A stretch of DNA of 62,963 nucleotides, from NCBI RefSeq assembly GCF_900103825.1, contig NZ_FNIF01000027.1, positions 1 to 62,963 on the forward strand, in the 5' to 3' direction. Below are positions 25,993 to 35,570 of the stretch, one piece after another; positions within the stretch are counted from its first letter, which is position 1; every line of letters starts with the position of its first letter. Below the pieces are notes generated by a model. The model saw only the letters and a program-made list of their open reading frames with translations, had not been told where the DNA came from and made no database searches. The translations under genes and the position numbers were made by a program. The DNA comes from Paenibacillus sp. yr247. GTDB lineage: Bacteria; Bacillota; Bacilli; Paenibacillales; NBRC-103111.

Positions 25993-28900
25993 TTGCAAGC
26001 TTTAATTCAAGCTTTTTCTGCGGATACCGACTTTCAAACGATCTTGACAGGCATTCGATCCGAGATGAAAGAGCAGCTCGTTGCCGGCCTTACCGGCTCC
26101 TCCAAGCAAGTGATGATTGGAACTCTTGCGCGAGAGCTAGCGCGCCCGCTATTCATTGTTACTCATAATATGTTCGCCGCTCAGAAAATAGCGGAGGATT
26201 TACTAGAATGTCTATCCCCTAATGAAGTGCTGCTCTATCCATCTCAAGAGCTTCTGACAGCAGAAGAAGCGGCTTCTAGCCCAGAGATGCTAGCGCAGCG
26301 CATTGATGTTCTCACCAAGCTGGCGGACGGTTATCGCGGGGTTGTTATTGCGCCTTTCGCTGGTGTACGAAGATTGCTTCCGATCAAGCACGTATTTGAG
26401 GAATCCCGTATTACGGTTAAAGTAGGGGATACTGTTCAACTCGATGAGCTTCTGGGCACTTTATCTAATCTCGGTTACGAACGTGTGGAGCGGGTTGAGA
26501 CCAAAGGTGAAATGAGCGTACGCGGCGGGATTCTGGATTTATTTCCGCTGACGTCGGAGAACGCCATCCGAATTGAACTGTTTGATGTCGATGTTGACTC
26601 TATCCGTACCTTCGATGTGAGTGACCAGCGGTCAATAGATAAATTAGAGTCGATAACGATTCCCCCTTGTCGCGAGATTCAAGCAGATAGAAAGCGATTA
26701 CAATCAGCTGCGCAGCACGCGTATGAGCTGCTTCAGGCGCAGTTGGAGAAGATGACGGACCGATCAGCGAAAGACAAGCTGTTGGAAGGGATCGGACATG
26801 ATATTGAGCTGCTGCGTGAAGGGCAGACGTTTCCTGGCATTTATAAATATATTTCGCTTTTATATACGGAAAGACAGACCCTCATGGATTACATGCCTAA
26901 GGATGCTGTGCTGATTATCGATGAACCGGCGCGTTTGCTGGAGACGGCGAAGCAGCTTGAGCGCGACGAGGCAGAGTGGATGATGCATGCGCTGACAGAG
27001 GGGAAGAGCTTGCCGTCTTTTGTGCTGTCCAAATCGTATGAAGCCCTGCTGCATCGCAGGCCTTTTCCAACGTTATATTTATCGCTTTTCCTGCGGCAGG
27101 TCGTCGGTATCCAACCGCAAAATATTGTGAACTTCGTTAGTCGTGTCATGCAAAACTTCCATGGACAAATGAATCTCCTCAAATCGGAGATGGAGCGTTG
27201 GAAGAAAAATGGCAGCAAGGTCATTCTGCTGGCTAACGGGGAAGACCGTGCTGAACGTGTGCGGCGGGTCCTTCACGATTACCAGATCGAAGTGCCTGAA
27301 ATTGTAGATGGCAATCTACAAACAGGGTTTGAAATGCCTTCGATCCATTTAGTTGTTATCACCGAAGGCGAGATTTTCACACAGAAGCAGCGAAAAGCGC
27401 GTAAGGTCGAGAAGAAGCTGGAGAACGCTGAGCGTATCAAAAGCTATCAAGAGCTTAAGGTCGGCGACTATGTTGTTCACGTCAATCATGGGATCGGGAA
27501 GTATGTCGGTATCGGCACTTTGGAAGTGGGCGGTATTCATAAGGATTACCTCCACATTATGTATGCTGGCGGTGACAAGCTGTCAGTGCCGATTGACCAG
27601 ATTGATTTGATTCAGAAATATGTAGGTTCGGAAGAAAAGGAACCGAAAGTTTATAAGCTCGGCGGGGCTGATTGGGCTAGAGTGAAGAGCAAGGCGAGGG
27701 CATCTGTTAAGGACATCGCTGATGAGCTGATCAAGCTTTATGCAGAACGCCAAGCTACAACCGGCTACGGATTTAGTAAAGACAGCTCTTATCAAAATGA
27801 GTTCGAAGCGATGTTCCCTTACGATGAAACACGAGATCAGCTTCGTGCAATTGAAGAAATTAAGGTCGATATGGAGAAATCACGTCCCATGGATCGTTTG
27901 CTTTGCGGCGACGTAGGCTATGGTAAGACCGAAGTTGCGGTTCGCGCGGCCTTTAAGGCGGCCATTGACGGCAAGCAAGTTGCTGTTTTAGTGCCGACGA
28001 CGATTTTGGCGCAGCAGCATTATGAAACGTTCCGCGAACGGTTCTCAGGTTATCCGTTTAATGTGAAGGTCCTAAGCCGTTTCCGTTCCAAGAAGGAACA
28101 GACCGAAGTCATGAAAGGTGTCAAGAAAGGGACTGTTGACGTCGTCATCGGTACTCACCGGCTGTTGTCGCAGGACGTGCAGTTTAAGGATCTTGGTCTG
28201 CTTATTGTCGATGAGGAGCAGCGTTTTGGCGTGTCCCATAAGGAGAAGCTAAAGCGGCTCAAAACAAATGTGGACGTGCTGACGCTGACGGCGACACCGA
28301 TCCCGAGAACCTTGCACATGTCAATGCTGGGTGTCCGTGATTTATCCGTTATTGAGACGCCGCCAGAGAATCGATTCCCAGTTCAGACCTATGTGGTCGA
28401 GTATGGACCAACGCTTGTTAGAGAAGCGATTGAGCGAGAATTAGCGCGTGAAGGTCAAGTTTATTATCTCTACAATCGGGTGCAGGGCATAACTCAGATG
28501 GCAGATCAAATCTCGATGATGATTCCCGATGCCCGCGTTACTGTCGCACATGGACAAATGGGCGAGCAGGAGCTGGAGAAGACGATCCTCGATTTTCTCG
28601 ACGGAGAGTACGATGTGCTCGTAAGTACCAGTATCATCGAGACTGGTGTCGATATTCCGAATGTAAACACACTGATCGTTCATGATGCCGATAAAATGGG
28701 GCTATCGCAGCTGTATCAGCTGCGTGGACGTGTAGGGCGTTCTAATCGCGTAGCTTATGCTTACTTCACGTATCAGCGTGATAAAGTGCTCACGGAAGTG
28801 GCGGAGAAACGCCTTCAAGCGATTAAAGAGTTTACAGAACTTGGTTCAGGCTTTAAAATTGCGATGAGGGATTTATCCATTCGCGGCGCCGGTAACTTGC

Positions 28901-29520
28901 TGGGTGCAGAGCAGCATGGGTTCATTGCTTCCGTCGGGTTTGATTTATATTCCCAAATGTTGGCTGAAGAAATTGCAAAGCTGAAACTAGAAATAGATGG
29001 GGAAGCGGTCATTCCGGAACCGGAATGGCATACTTCGATCGATATACAATTGGATGCGTATTTGCCATCCGACTACATCTACGACAGCATGCAAAAAATC
29101 GAAATTTACAAAAAAGTGGCCGCCATTCGCACGTTGGAAGAAGCCGCGGATCTGCATGATGAGCTTGTTGATCGCTTCGGAGATCTACCGCAGGCCGTTT
29201 TCAACTTACTGTCAGTGGCTCGTTTGAAAGCATACGGTTCGGAATACCGGATTGAAACGATCAGCCAAAAAGGGGATGATTACCTAATCAAGGTGCATAT
29301 TGACCAAAATGGCAGATTAGAAGGACAGAAGCTTATTGCTTTGTCCAAAGGCTTTGATGGTCGAATCAAGTTGAATGCAGACCCGCAGCTTCAAATCGTT
29401 ATCCGATGTAAAGGTATGAAACCAGAAGCTTCCATAGAATTGGTGGAGAAATTCCTGGTACAATATAAGGATGTTCTGAAAACGAAAGGGGAATTAAAGG
29501 ATGTTGCCAAATCATACTAG
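25993..29520 (+). CDS. mfd: Transcription-repair coupling factor Mfd
   Basis: A 1175-residue Mfd. It has an N-terminal UvrB-like module that recruits UvrA, an RNA-polymerase-binding domain (about 485-560, with YVVHVNHGIGKYVG), a RecG-like DNA translocase with Walker A GDVGYGKTE near residue 637 and DEEQ near 740, and a C-terminal regulatory domain. It releases stalled polymerase at lesions. TTG start after GAGAGGAG. The last 20 bases overlap the following lipoprotein gene. Confidence 0.96.
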   Translation: MQALIQAFSADTDFQTILTGIRSEMKEQLVAGLTGSSKQVMIGTLARELARPLFIVTHNMFAAQKIAEDLLECLSPNEVLLYPSQELLTAEEAASSPEMLAQRIDVLTKLADGYRGVVIAPFAGVRRLLPIKHVFEESRITVKVGDTVQLDELLGTLSNLGYERVERVETKGEMSVRGGILDLFPLTSENAIRIELFDVDVDSIRTFDVSDQRSIDKLESITIPPCREIQADRKRLQSAAQHAYELLQAQLEKMTDRSAKDKLLEGIGHDIELLREGQTFPGIYKYISLLYTERQTLMDYMPKDAVLIIDEPARLLETAKQLERDEAEWMMHALTEGKSLPSFVLSKSYEALLHRRPFPTLYLSLFLRQVVGIQPQNIVNFVSRVMQNFHGQMNLLKSEMERWKKNGSKVILLANGEDRAERVRRVLHDYQIEVPEIVDGNLQTGFEMPSIHLVVITEGEIFTQKQRKARKVEKKLENAERIKSYQELKVGDYVVHVNHGIGKYVGIGTLEVGGIHKDYLHIMYAGGDKLSVPIDQIDLIQKYVGSEEKEPKVYKLGGADWARVKSKARASVKDIADELIKLYAERQATTGYGFSKDSSYQNEFEAMFPYDETRDQLRAIEEIKVDMEKSRPMDRLLCGDVGYGKTEVAVRAAFKAAIDGKQVAVLVPTTILAQQHYETFRERFSGYPFNVKVLSRFRSKKEQTEVMKGVKKGTVDVVIGTHRLLSQDVQFKDLGLLIVDEEQRFGVSHKEKLKRLKTNVDVLTLTATPIPRTLHMSMLGVRDLSVIETPPENRFPVQTYVVEYGPTLVREAIERELAREGQVYYLYNRVQGITQMADQISMMIPDARVTVAHGQMGEQELEKTILDFLDGEYDVLVSTSIIETGVDIPNVNTLIVHDADKMGLSQLYQLRGRVGRSNRVAYAYFTYQRDKVLTEVAEKRLQAIKEFTELGSGFKIAMRDLSIRGAGNLLGAEQHGFIASVGFDLYSQMLAEEIAKLKLEIDGEAVIPEPEWHTSIDIQLDAYLPSDYIYDSMQKIEIYKKVAAIRTLEEAADLHDELVDRFGDLPQAVFNLLSVARLKAYGSEYRIETISQKGDDYLIKVHIDQNGRLEGQKLIALSKGFDGRIKLNADPQLQIVIRCKGMKPEASIELVEKFLVQYKDVLKTKGELKDVAKSY

Positions 29521-30598
29521 TAAACAACGACTTATTTCGAAAAAATGGATTTTAAGCATGGTGGCATTGCTTCTTGCATTTTCAGTATTAAGTGCATGCG
29601 GCAGTAAAAAGCAAGGTGCAGCAACAGCTTCACCTTCACCTTCCTCCACTGCAGCAGCAACGGGAAACCCGAGTGATGTGATTGCTACGTATAAAGAGGG
29701 GGGCAAAATCACTCGCGCGGAATTTAACTCATTTATCAGCGTGAACAAAATGTTCTCGCCTCAGCTGGCGCAATTCATGACAGACCCTGCTTTTCAACAA
29801 GACATGTTGAAGCAAATGGTGACTTTCCGTGTTCTGTCCGCTAAAGCCGATGATAAAGTAAAGGCGAATGCAGACAAGCAAGTGACGGAGCAAATGAAAT
29901 CTATTTCGGATTACTTCGGTAAGCAAGAAGGCGGAATGGACAAGCAGCTCAAAGACAACGGTATCGAGTTGAAGGATATCGAGTCTTTGATGAAAATGAG
30001 CTTCTATACAATGGGCAGCATGGAAAGTAAAATTACGGATCAAGCAATTCAGGATTCTTATAAAGAACAAGCTGCCGCGCATGCATTCGATATCGCAACA
30101 GTCAGCCACATTCTGATTTCCTTGAAAGATGCGGCAACGCAAAAAGATTTGCGTACCAAAGACGAAGCTTTAGCCAGAGCTAAAGAAGTAAAAGGAAAGC
30201 TGGATAAAGGCGGCGATTTCGCGGCCCTAGCGAAAGAATATTCCGATGATCCAGGTTCCAAAGATAACGGCGGAACCTACAAAGATGCGGATATTAATCA
30301 ATGGGTACCTGAATTCAAGCAAGCAGCTAGCACGCTTCCACTGAACACAATCAGTGATCCAGTTGAATCTTCTTTTGGATACCACGTAATGAAAGTGGAG
30401 TCAAGAAGCACGAAGCCACTTGATGATACACTCAAAACACAAATCAAGTCTCAGCTAGCGGAGAAATCTTTATCTGAGTTTGCAGAGAAAGAATACCCGA
30501 ATTTGATTCAAACGAATAATCTGCCGAAACCGGCTGCAAGCCCAGCTCCTGCCGCAAGTCCGGCTGCAAGCCCAGCAGCAAGTCCAGCAGCAAAGTAA
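29501..30598 (+). CDS. Peptidyl-prolyl isomerase lipoprotein (PrsA/SurA-like parvulin)
   Basis: A 365-residue secreted foldase. A lipoprotein signal peptide ends in the lipobox LSAC (Cys33). A Ser/Pro/Ala linker and a SurA-N-like helical region (about 60-185) are followed by a parvulin domain (about 190-290, HILISLKD ... GGTYKDADINQWVPEF ... SFGYHVMKVE). The C-terminus is a low-complexity PAASP-type repeat tail. It is anchored outside the membrane and should help fold secreted proteins. It starts inside the end of mfd, behind AAAGGGG, so is translationally linked. B. subtilis has spoVT directly after mfd. Confidence 0.9.
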   Translation: MLPNHTSKQRLISKKWILSMVALLLAFSVLSACGSKKQGAATASPSPSSTAAATGNPSDVIATYKEGGKITRAEFNSFISVNKMFSPQLAQFMTDPAFQQDMLKQMVTFRVLSAKADDKVKANADKQVTEQMKSISDYFGKQEGGMDKQLKDNGIELKDIESLMKMSFYTMGSMESKITDQAIQDSYKEQAAAHAFDIATVSHILISLKDAATQKDLRTKDEALARAKEVKGKLDKGGDFAALAKEYSDDPGSKDNGGTYKDADINQWVPEFKQAASTLPLNTISDPVESSFGYHVMKVESRSTKPLDDTLKTQIKSQLAEKSLSEFAEKEYPNLIQTNNLPKPAASPAPAASPAASPAASPAAK

Positions 30599-30606
30599 GA
30601 ACTTAC

Positions 30607-30640
30607 CAGGATGTCCGATAATGGGCATCCTGTTTTTATT
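30607..30640 (+). terminator. Terminator after the parvulin gene
   Basis: CAGGATGTCC-GATAAT-GGGCATCCTG stem followed by TTTTTATTT. Confidence 0.88.
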
Positions 30641-30711
30641 TGTTATTTTTGGACATGATAAGCGCAGCAGGATGCAAAGCTAAATAAAGTAAATTCCGTA
30701 GTAAAAGCGTC

Positions 30712-30742
30712 TGCATAGAAGAATGGGAAGTGAAGAATACTA
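30712..30742 (+). promoter_or_regulatory. spoVT sigma-G promoter
   Basis: TGCATA (30712-30717), 18 bases, AATACTA (30736-30742): the -35 is an exact TGMATA and the -10 differs from CATACTA by one base. B. subtilis spoVT is sigma-G dependent. Confidence 0.7.
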
Positions 30743-30842
30743 TGGATAGAATTCGAGTTCCCACCAAATCCCGATCTAGCATACAAGAGTTCATGCTCCT
30801 GTCGTATCTAATTCTTGAGCGGAAAGTGAGGCATCTAGAGGT

Positions 30843-31385
30843 ATGAAAGCAACTGGAATTGTCCGTCGGATAGATGATTTAGGGAGAGTTGTTATTCCCA
30901 AGGAAATACGACGCACGCTACGCATTCGTGAAGGCGACCCTTTGGAAATTTTCGTGGATCGCGATGGTGAAGTGATTCTAAAGAAGTATTCCCCCATTGG
31001 TGAACTTGGTGATTTTGCCAAGGAGTACGCGGAGTCGTTATTTGAGAGCACCAGTCATGTAGCCCTGATCTCAGATCGAGATAATATTATTGCGATGGCC
31101 GGGGGGTCAAAAAAGGATTATTTCGAAAAGTCGGTTGGATCGATTATTGAATCCTGTATGGAAAACCGCAAAGCGATTTTGGAAAGCGGCAGTGGTCAGT
31201 TTGAGCTCATAAAGGATACAAACGAAACATTTTCTTCTTTCGTCGCGGCTCCGATTGTTGCCGGAGGCGACCCTATCGGATGTGTTATTTTGCTCTCGAA
31301 GGACGATAGTGTAAAAATGGGAAATATGGAAGTGAAGATGGTAGAGACCGCGGCTGGATTTCTGGCGAAGCAGATGGAGCAATGA
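30843..31385 (+). CDS. spoVT: Stage V sporulation regulator SpoVT
   Basis: A 180-residue regulator: an AbrB-like DNA-binding domain (residues 1-50, [21 protein letters not shown]) joined to a GAF domain (about 56-178). It tunes sigma-G genes in the forespore. GAGGTATG leaves little RBS spacing (GAGGT directly before ATG); weaker GAGGC lies farther back. It is the second AbrB-type regulator in this window. Confidence 0.96.
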   Translation: MKATGIVRRIDDLGRVVIPKEIRRTLRIREGDPLEIFVDRDGEVILKKYSPIGELGDFAKEYAESLFESTSHVALISDRDNIIAMAGGSKKDYFEKSVGSIIESCMENRKAILESGSGQFELIKDTNETFSSFVAAPIVAGGDPIGCVILLSKDDSVKMGNMEVKMVETAAGFLAKQMEQ

Positions 31386-31402
31386 GAAAAAAATAAGACA
31401 CA

Positions 31403-31450
31403 AAGGCTTCCTTACTGAGATGTTGACCATCTGTAAGAGAAGCTTTTTTT
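31403..31450 (+). terminator. spoVT terminator
   Basis: AAAGGCTTCCTTAC/GTAAGAGAAGCTT stem with a small bulge, followed by TTTTTTTG. Confidence 0.8.
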
Positions 31451-31516
31451 GTCTGTCATGGCCTATTTCGTTATAATACGTTTATATGTATCACATCAGG
31501 GTAGAGGAGAAGTGTG

Positions 31517-33292
31517 ATGGGGGAAACCGGCAAGGGGCATCAAGTTCATAAAGAGGAGCTCCAGGGGAATGTCGGTAAACAGAGTGCCAAGCTGTTAAAA
31601 GGTGCTGCTGTGCTGGGGGCTGCCGCTGTTGTATCTAAATTGCTGGGCACCCTGCAAAAGATTCCGTTGCAAAATGTAGCGGGGGACACGGCCTTCGGCA
31701 TTTATAATGCGGTTTACCCACTCTATATTTTGATTTTATTTGCAGCCACAGCGGGATTTCCGGTAGCCGTTTCCAAGTTCGTAGCCGAACGAGCGATTCA
31801 TGGTGATCATCTAGGAGCTAGGCGAATTGTCCATATTTCCACAGCCCTATTATTGAGCACCGGTCTTGTATTGTTTGTGTTTTTGTACTTGGGAGCTGGT
31901 GAGATTGCCCAATTTATTGGGATTAGCCAGACAGAGAGAGCGATCCGAAGTGTATCCTTTGCTCTGCTGCTATCGCCGATGCTTGCCGTACTACGCGGTT
32001 ATTTTCAAGGGTATCAAAATATGGTGCCGACGGCTCTTTCACAAGTGATTGAGCAGCTTATCCGAGTAATCACGATGATCGCTTTACTGCTCTATATGGT
32101 TGCACTCGCGTACGACGAGGAGTGGATCGCGGCAGGAGCAACGTTCGGCTCTGTAACAGGTGCTGCGGCAGGGCTGTTGGTGATGTATGTCTACTGGCGA
32201 AAGGCGATGAAACAGGGACGTAGGGAACAAAGAGACGGTTGGATAGATTTCAAGGATGAGACAAAGTATGAAGAAAAGAATGAGACAAAGCATGAGACCA
32301 AGAATGAGACCAAGAATGTGTCCGAGGAGCTCTCCTCATGGCAGTGGGCAAAACGCATTACGGCTTATGCGATTCCTGTCTGTTTGGGGGCTATCGTGGT
32401 CCCCCTTCTCACAATTGTCGATACGTTTACGATGCCGCGGTTACTTGAGGCCACGCAAGGGAGCGAGGGGGAAGCGATGCGGCAGTTTGGGCTTTATAAC
32501 CGTGGGCTGCCGCTCGTTCAGCTCGTTGTGATGATCGCCTCCTCCATGTCAGCCGTTCTAGTTCCTGCTTTGGCCGAAGCTAAAGCCAGAGGGCAGGTTG
32601 AACTCATCCGCTTTAGAGCTGAGATGGCAGTAAGACTCTCTTGGATCATCGGGCTCGGAGCCTCATTCGGACTTGCCTTTGCGGCGGTGCCTATAAACGT
32701 GATGTTATACAAGAGTAATGAGGCCAGCTGGACGATGGCCGTGCTGGCCTTCACGGCCTTGTTTAGTACGCTGAACGCTGTCTCGGCCAGCGTTCTCCAG
32801 GGCGCCGGCGCTATCCGCACGCCGGCGAAGGCTCTGCTCGTTGCCATTGTGCTGAAAGCACTCGGCAACTTGGTGTTCATGCCCCGCTGGGGCATCGACG
32901 GCGCCGCGCTCAGCGCGGTGATCGCCTATGCCGCTGCGGCGGGGCTGAACCTGGTGCAGCTGCGTCGCTGCACCGGGGCGCGCTTCGCGCTGCGGCCGTA
33001 CGCCGTCAGTCCCGCGCTGGGCGTGGGGCTGATGGGCGTCTGCCTCGCAGCGCTGCAATTGCTGGCCATGCCTGCTTTAGCGGCATGGCACGTACCTGAG
33101 CGATTGAGCGCTAGCGCAATCGCCTTGGTTTGCGTAGTCGGCGGCGGAGCCGTCTACGCGATCGCGCTGCTGCGCAGCGGCAGCATCAGCCGCGAGGAGC
33201 TGCGGCTGATGCCGGAGCTGGACCGGAAGCTGGCGCCGGTCCTGGCGAAACTTTGGCCGGCGAAGGTGTCCGCCGGCCCGGACGAGCGCTAA
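31517..33292 (+). CDS. SpoVB/YabM-type polysaccharide flippase (MATE/MVF superfamily)
   Basis: A 591-residue membrane protein with about 14 transmembrane segments, starting after a basic amphipathic N-terminus (KLLKGAAVLGAAAVVSKLLGTLQK). It belongs to the group including SpoVB and YabM and should flip a lipid-linked wall precursor or other glycan. Start: ATG 31517, six bases after GAGGAGA, over GTG 31514. A hydrophilic loop at residues ~247-270 carries tandem NETK-like repeats. GC content rises strongly after ~32700. Confidence 0.85.
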   Translation: MGETGKGHQVHKEELQGNVGKQSAKLLKGAAVLGAAAVVSKLLGTLQKIPLQNVAGDTAFGIYNAVYPLYILILFAATAGFPVAVSKFVAERAIHGDHLGARRIVHISTALLLSTGLVLFVFLYLGAGEIAQFIGISQTERAIRSVSFALLLSPMLAVLRGYFQGYQNMVPTALSQVIEQLIRVITMIALLLYMVALAYDEEWIAAGATFGSVTGAAAGLLVMYVYWRKAMKQGRREQRDGWIDFKDETKYEEKNETKHETKNETKNVSEELSSWQWAKRITAYAIPVCLGAIVVPLLTIVDTFTMPRLLEATQGSEGEAMRQFGLYNRGLPLVQLVVMIASSMSAVLVPALAEAKARGQVELIRFRAEMAVRLSWIIGLGASFGLAFAAVPINVMLYKSNEASWTMAVLAFTALFSTLNAVSASVLQGAGAIRTPAKALLVAIVLKALGNLVFMPRWGIDGAALSAVIAYAAAAGLNLVQLRRCTGARFALRPYAVSPALGVGLMGVCLAALQLLAMPALAAWHVPERLSASAIALVCVVGGGAVYAIALLRSGSISREELRLMPELDRKLAPVLAKLWPAKVSAGPDER

Positions 33293-33294
33293 CA

Positions 33295-33322
33295 GAGCAT
33301 CGCAGCAGCTGCTGCGATGCTC
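33295..33322. terminator. Perfect 28-bp palindrome after the spoVB-like gene
   Basis: 14-bp arms GAGCATCGCAGCAG/CTGCTGCGATGCTC with no unpaired centre, four bases after the stop. There is no T-run, so it may be a non-canonical terminator, an mRNA 3'-end stabiliser or a protein site. Confidence 0.5.
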
Positions 33323-33323
33323 C

Positions 33324-33508
33324 AACTGTAAAAAGTACATTAAATCAGCAGAAACTCTTGTTTTTTCTTAATTACCTGCATTTCGTACAGTTAAATTTCA
33401 CCCAAAAAGCCGAATCAGCCGATTTCCTCTAATTTACCTGCACATTTTGCAGCAAAACTTGCCGGTTAAGGTTTTGTACTTGAATTACCTGATCTTTTTG
33501 CAGTAAAG
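33324..33508. repeat. Cluster of short palindromic AATTACCTGCA repeats
   Basis: Three + copies (about 33369-33394, 33430-33456, 33482-33508) share AATTACCTGCA...TTTTGCAGTAAA with drift, spaced 52-61 bp apart. A fourth copy at 33324-33346 (AACTGTAAAAAGTACATTAAA) reads as the inverted form. This fills the 314-base gap between spoVB and mazG; no gene was seen in it. Confidence 0.65.
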
Positions 33509-33606
33509 CCTCTGTTTAGGGGAGAGCGCGAACTCGAGGGTTCAAAGTAGGTCATAATAATTCCTTCCCTGCACATAGCAAAAACGAACCCAGGAGGTGT
33601 CACCCC

Positions 33607-35127
33607 ATGTCAACGCAAAGCTCACAAATTACGGTCGTCGGACTCGGGACAGGAGACGAAGACCAGCTCACATTAGGTGTCTGGAAAAAACTGCAGTTGG
33701 CCGCTAAATCGCAAGCTGCTCTTTACTTGCGCACACAGGATCATCCCATGGTGCACATGCTGGACAACAACCAAATCCCTTACAAAACCTTCGACGCGAA
33801 TTACGTAGCACATCAAAGCTTCGAGCAGGTATACGTGTCCATTGCGGAGGAACTTATCCAAACCGCCAAACGGCAGGCTGTAGAGGTCATCTACGCGGTG
33901 CCCGGCCATCCGATGGTGGCGGAATATACGGTTCAACTCTTGAAGCAGCGCTGCCCCGTTGAAGGGATTTCGCTTCACATCATCGGCGGGGAAAGTTTTC
34001 TTGATCAAGCTTTCTTACGATTCGGCTTTGACCCGATTGACGGCTTTCAATTGCTGGACGCAACCAGCCTTAGCCGTTATACGCTCAATCCTCAGCTGCA
34101 TACCGTTATCGGGCAAGTCTACGATACATACACCGCATCGGATCTTAAAATCAGCCTAATGGATACCTATTCGGATGATTACCGTGTTGTCGTGGGTCAC
34201 TCCTTGGGTGTGGCAGGGGCAGAGCAAATTATTGAAGTACCGCTTCATGAGCTTGATCATGTAAGTGGATACTGCAATCTTTCCCTCGTTTGGGTGCCAA
34301 AGAGTGAAAGGGATGAAGAATATTACCGCACTTTTGGCCGATTGCATGAAATCGTTCAAATCCTGCGCAGCCCGGAAGGCTGCCCTTGGGATCGTGAGCA
34401 GACGCACGCCAGCCTGCGCAAAAATCTCATCGAAGAAGCGTATGAGGTTCTTGAAACGATTGATGAGGACGATCCGGAGCACATGTGTGAGGAGCTCGGT
34501 GATCTGCTTTTACAAGTCATGCTGCATGCGCAGATGGAAGAGGAAATTGGCACATTCACCGTTTATGATGTGATTGCCACGTTGAACGAGAAGCTCATCC
34601 GTCGACATCCGCATGTATTTGGTGAGAACAAGGCAGAGGATGCGGACGAGGCTCTTGTCAACTGGAATGCCATGAAGGCCGAGGAAAAGCGTAAGAAGGG
34701 CATTGACGTCTTGAAGCAATCCGTGCTTGACGGTGTGCCGCGCGAGCTTCCAGGGCTCATGAAGGCGCTGAAGCTTCAAAAGAAGGCGGCGACGGTTGGT
34801 TTTGACTGGTCAGAACTCGGGGATGTGCTGAATAAGTTGGAAGAAGAGTTAGCGGAGCTTCGTGAGGCTATCGCCAATCCGTCCGAACAAGGCGCCCAAG
34901 ATAGACTCGAGGAGCTGGGTGATGTTCTTTTTTCCATCGTGAATGTTGCTAGATTTCTGAAGGTTGATCCGGAAGAAGCCATCGCGCAGACGAATCGCAA
35001 ATTCGTCCAAAGATTTTCCTATATCGAAGAGCAGCTACGTTTAAAAGGACTTACTTTTGAACAAACTGATTTATCAGAGATGGAAAATTTATGGCAAGAA
35101 GCAAAAAAAGTTGCAAAACTTCGATAG
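33607..35127 (+). CDS. mazG: Nucleoside triphosphate pyrophosphohydrolase MazG with tetrapyrrole-methylase-like domain (YabN)
   Basis: A 506-residue fusion: a tetrapyrrole methylase-like N-terminal domain (about 1-225, TVVGLGTGDEDQLT) and tandem MazG modules (about 245-500) with EEAYEVLE and EELGDLLLQ acidic metal sites near residue 277. MazG hydrolyses non-canonical or excess NTPs. The same architecture is known for B. subtilis YabN. AGGAGGTG RBS. Confidence 0.92.
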   Translation: MSTQSSQITVVGLGTGDEDQLTLGVWKKLQLAAKSQAALYLRTQDHPMVHMLDNNQIPYKTFDANYVAHQSFEQVYVSIAEELIQTAKRQAVEVIYAVPGHPMVAEYTVQLLKQRCPVEGISLHIIGGESFLDQAFLRFGFDPIDGFQLLDATSLSRYTLNPQLHTVIGQVYDTYTASDLKISLMDTYSDDYRVVVGHSLGVAGAEQIIEVPLHELDHVSGYCNLSLVWVPKSERDEEYYRTFGRLHEIVQILRSPEGCPWDREQTHASLRKNLIEEAYEVLETIDEDDPEHMCEELGDLLLQVMLHAQMEEEIGTFTVYDVIATLNEKLIRRHPHVFGENKAEDADEALVNWNAMKAEEKRKKGIDVLKQSVLDGVPRELPGLMKALKLQKKAATVGFDWSELGDVLNKLEEELAELREAIANPSEQGAQDRLEELGDVLFSIVNVARFLKVDPEEAIAQTNRKFVQRFSYIEEQLRLKGLTFEQTDLSEMENLWQEAKKVAKLR

Positions 35128-35166
35128 TAATAGAAGGATTTTGACGAAAAAAGCAGAATACTAAGT

Positions 35167-35196
35167 TTGGTGTAAGGTTGAATATGGAAATATAAT
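35167..35196 (+). promoter_or_regulatory. Candidate HU promoter
   Basis: TTGGTG (35167-35172), 18 bases, TATAAT (35191-35196). The -10 is perfect, the -35 weak. It gives a ~95-nt leader before the HU start. Confidence 0.45.
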
Positions 35197-35297
35197 ATAG
35201 GGATCTTTGAACGTAGGTTCAAATTCTCTCAGCTTTGCAAATGGGTACATAGTAGAAGACTTGATCTTCAAATATTTTTGGGAGGTAAAGAAACCAC

Positions 35298-35570
35298 ATG
35301 AACAAAACTGATTTGATCAACAACATTGCAGAAAAAAGCGGACTTACAAAGAAAGATGTAGAAGTCGTACTTAACGGATTCCTTGGAGAAGTAACGGACG
35401 CTCTTTCATCCGGAGATAAAGTTCAATTGATCGGTTTCGGAACTTTCGAGACTCGCAAACGTTCCGGTCGTACGGGCCGTAACCCACAAACAGGTAACCC
35501 CATCGTGATCGCGGAATCCAATGTTCCAGCTTTCAAAGCGGGTAACAAACTTAAAGACGCTGTAAAATAA
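35298..35570 (+). CDS. hup: DNA-binding protein HU
   Basis: A 90-residue HU/HBsu. MNKTDLINNIAEKSGLTKKD, LIGFGTFETRKRSGRTGRNPQTG (the DNA-binding arm) and PAFKAGNKLKDAVK are all canonical. It is the main nucleoid protein. In B. subtilis hbs lies elsewhere; here it sits between mazG and rqcP. Its stop overlaps the rqcP start by one base (TAATG). Confidence 0.97.
   Translation: MNKTDLINNIAEKSGLTKKDVEVVLNGFLGEVTDALSSGDKVQLIGFGTFETRKRSGRTGRNPQTGNPIVIAESNVPAFKAGNKLKDAVK

Noticed and set aside
33324..33508. Repeat cluster as a CRISPR remnant
   Set aside because: The units are short, drifted palindromes with uneven spacing.
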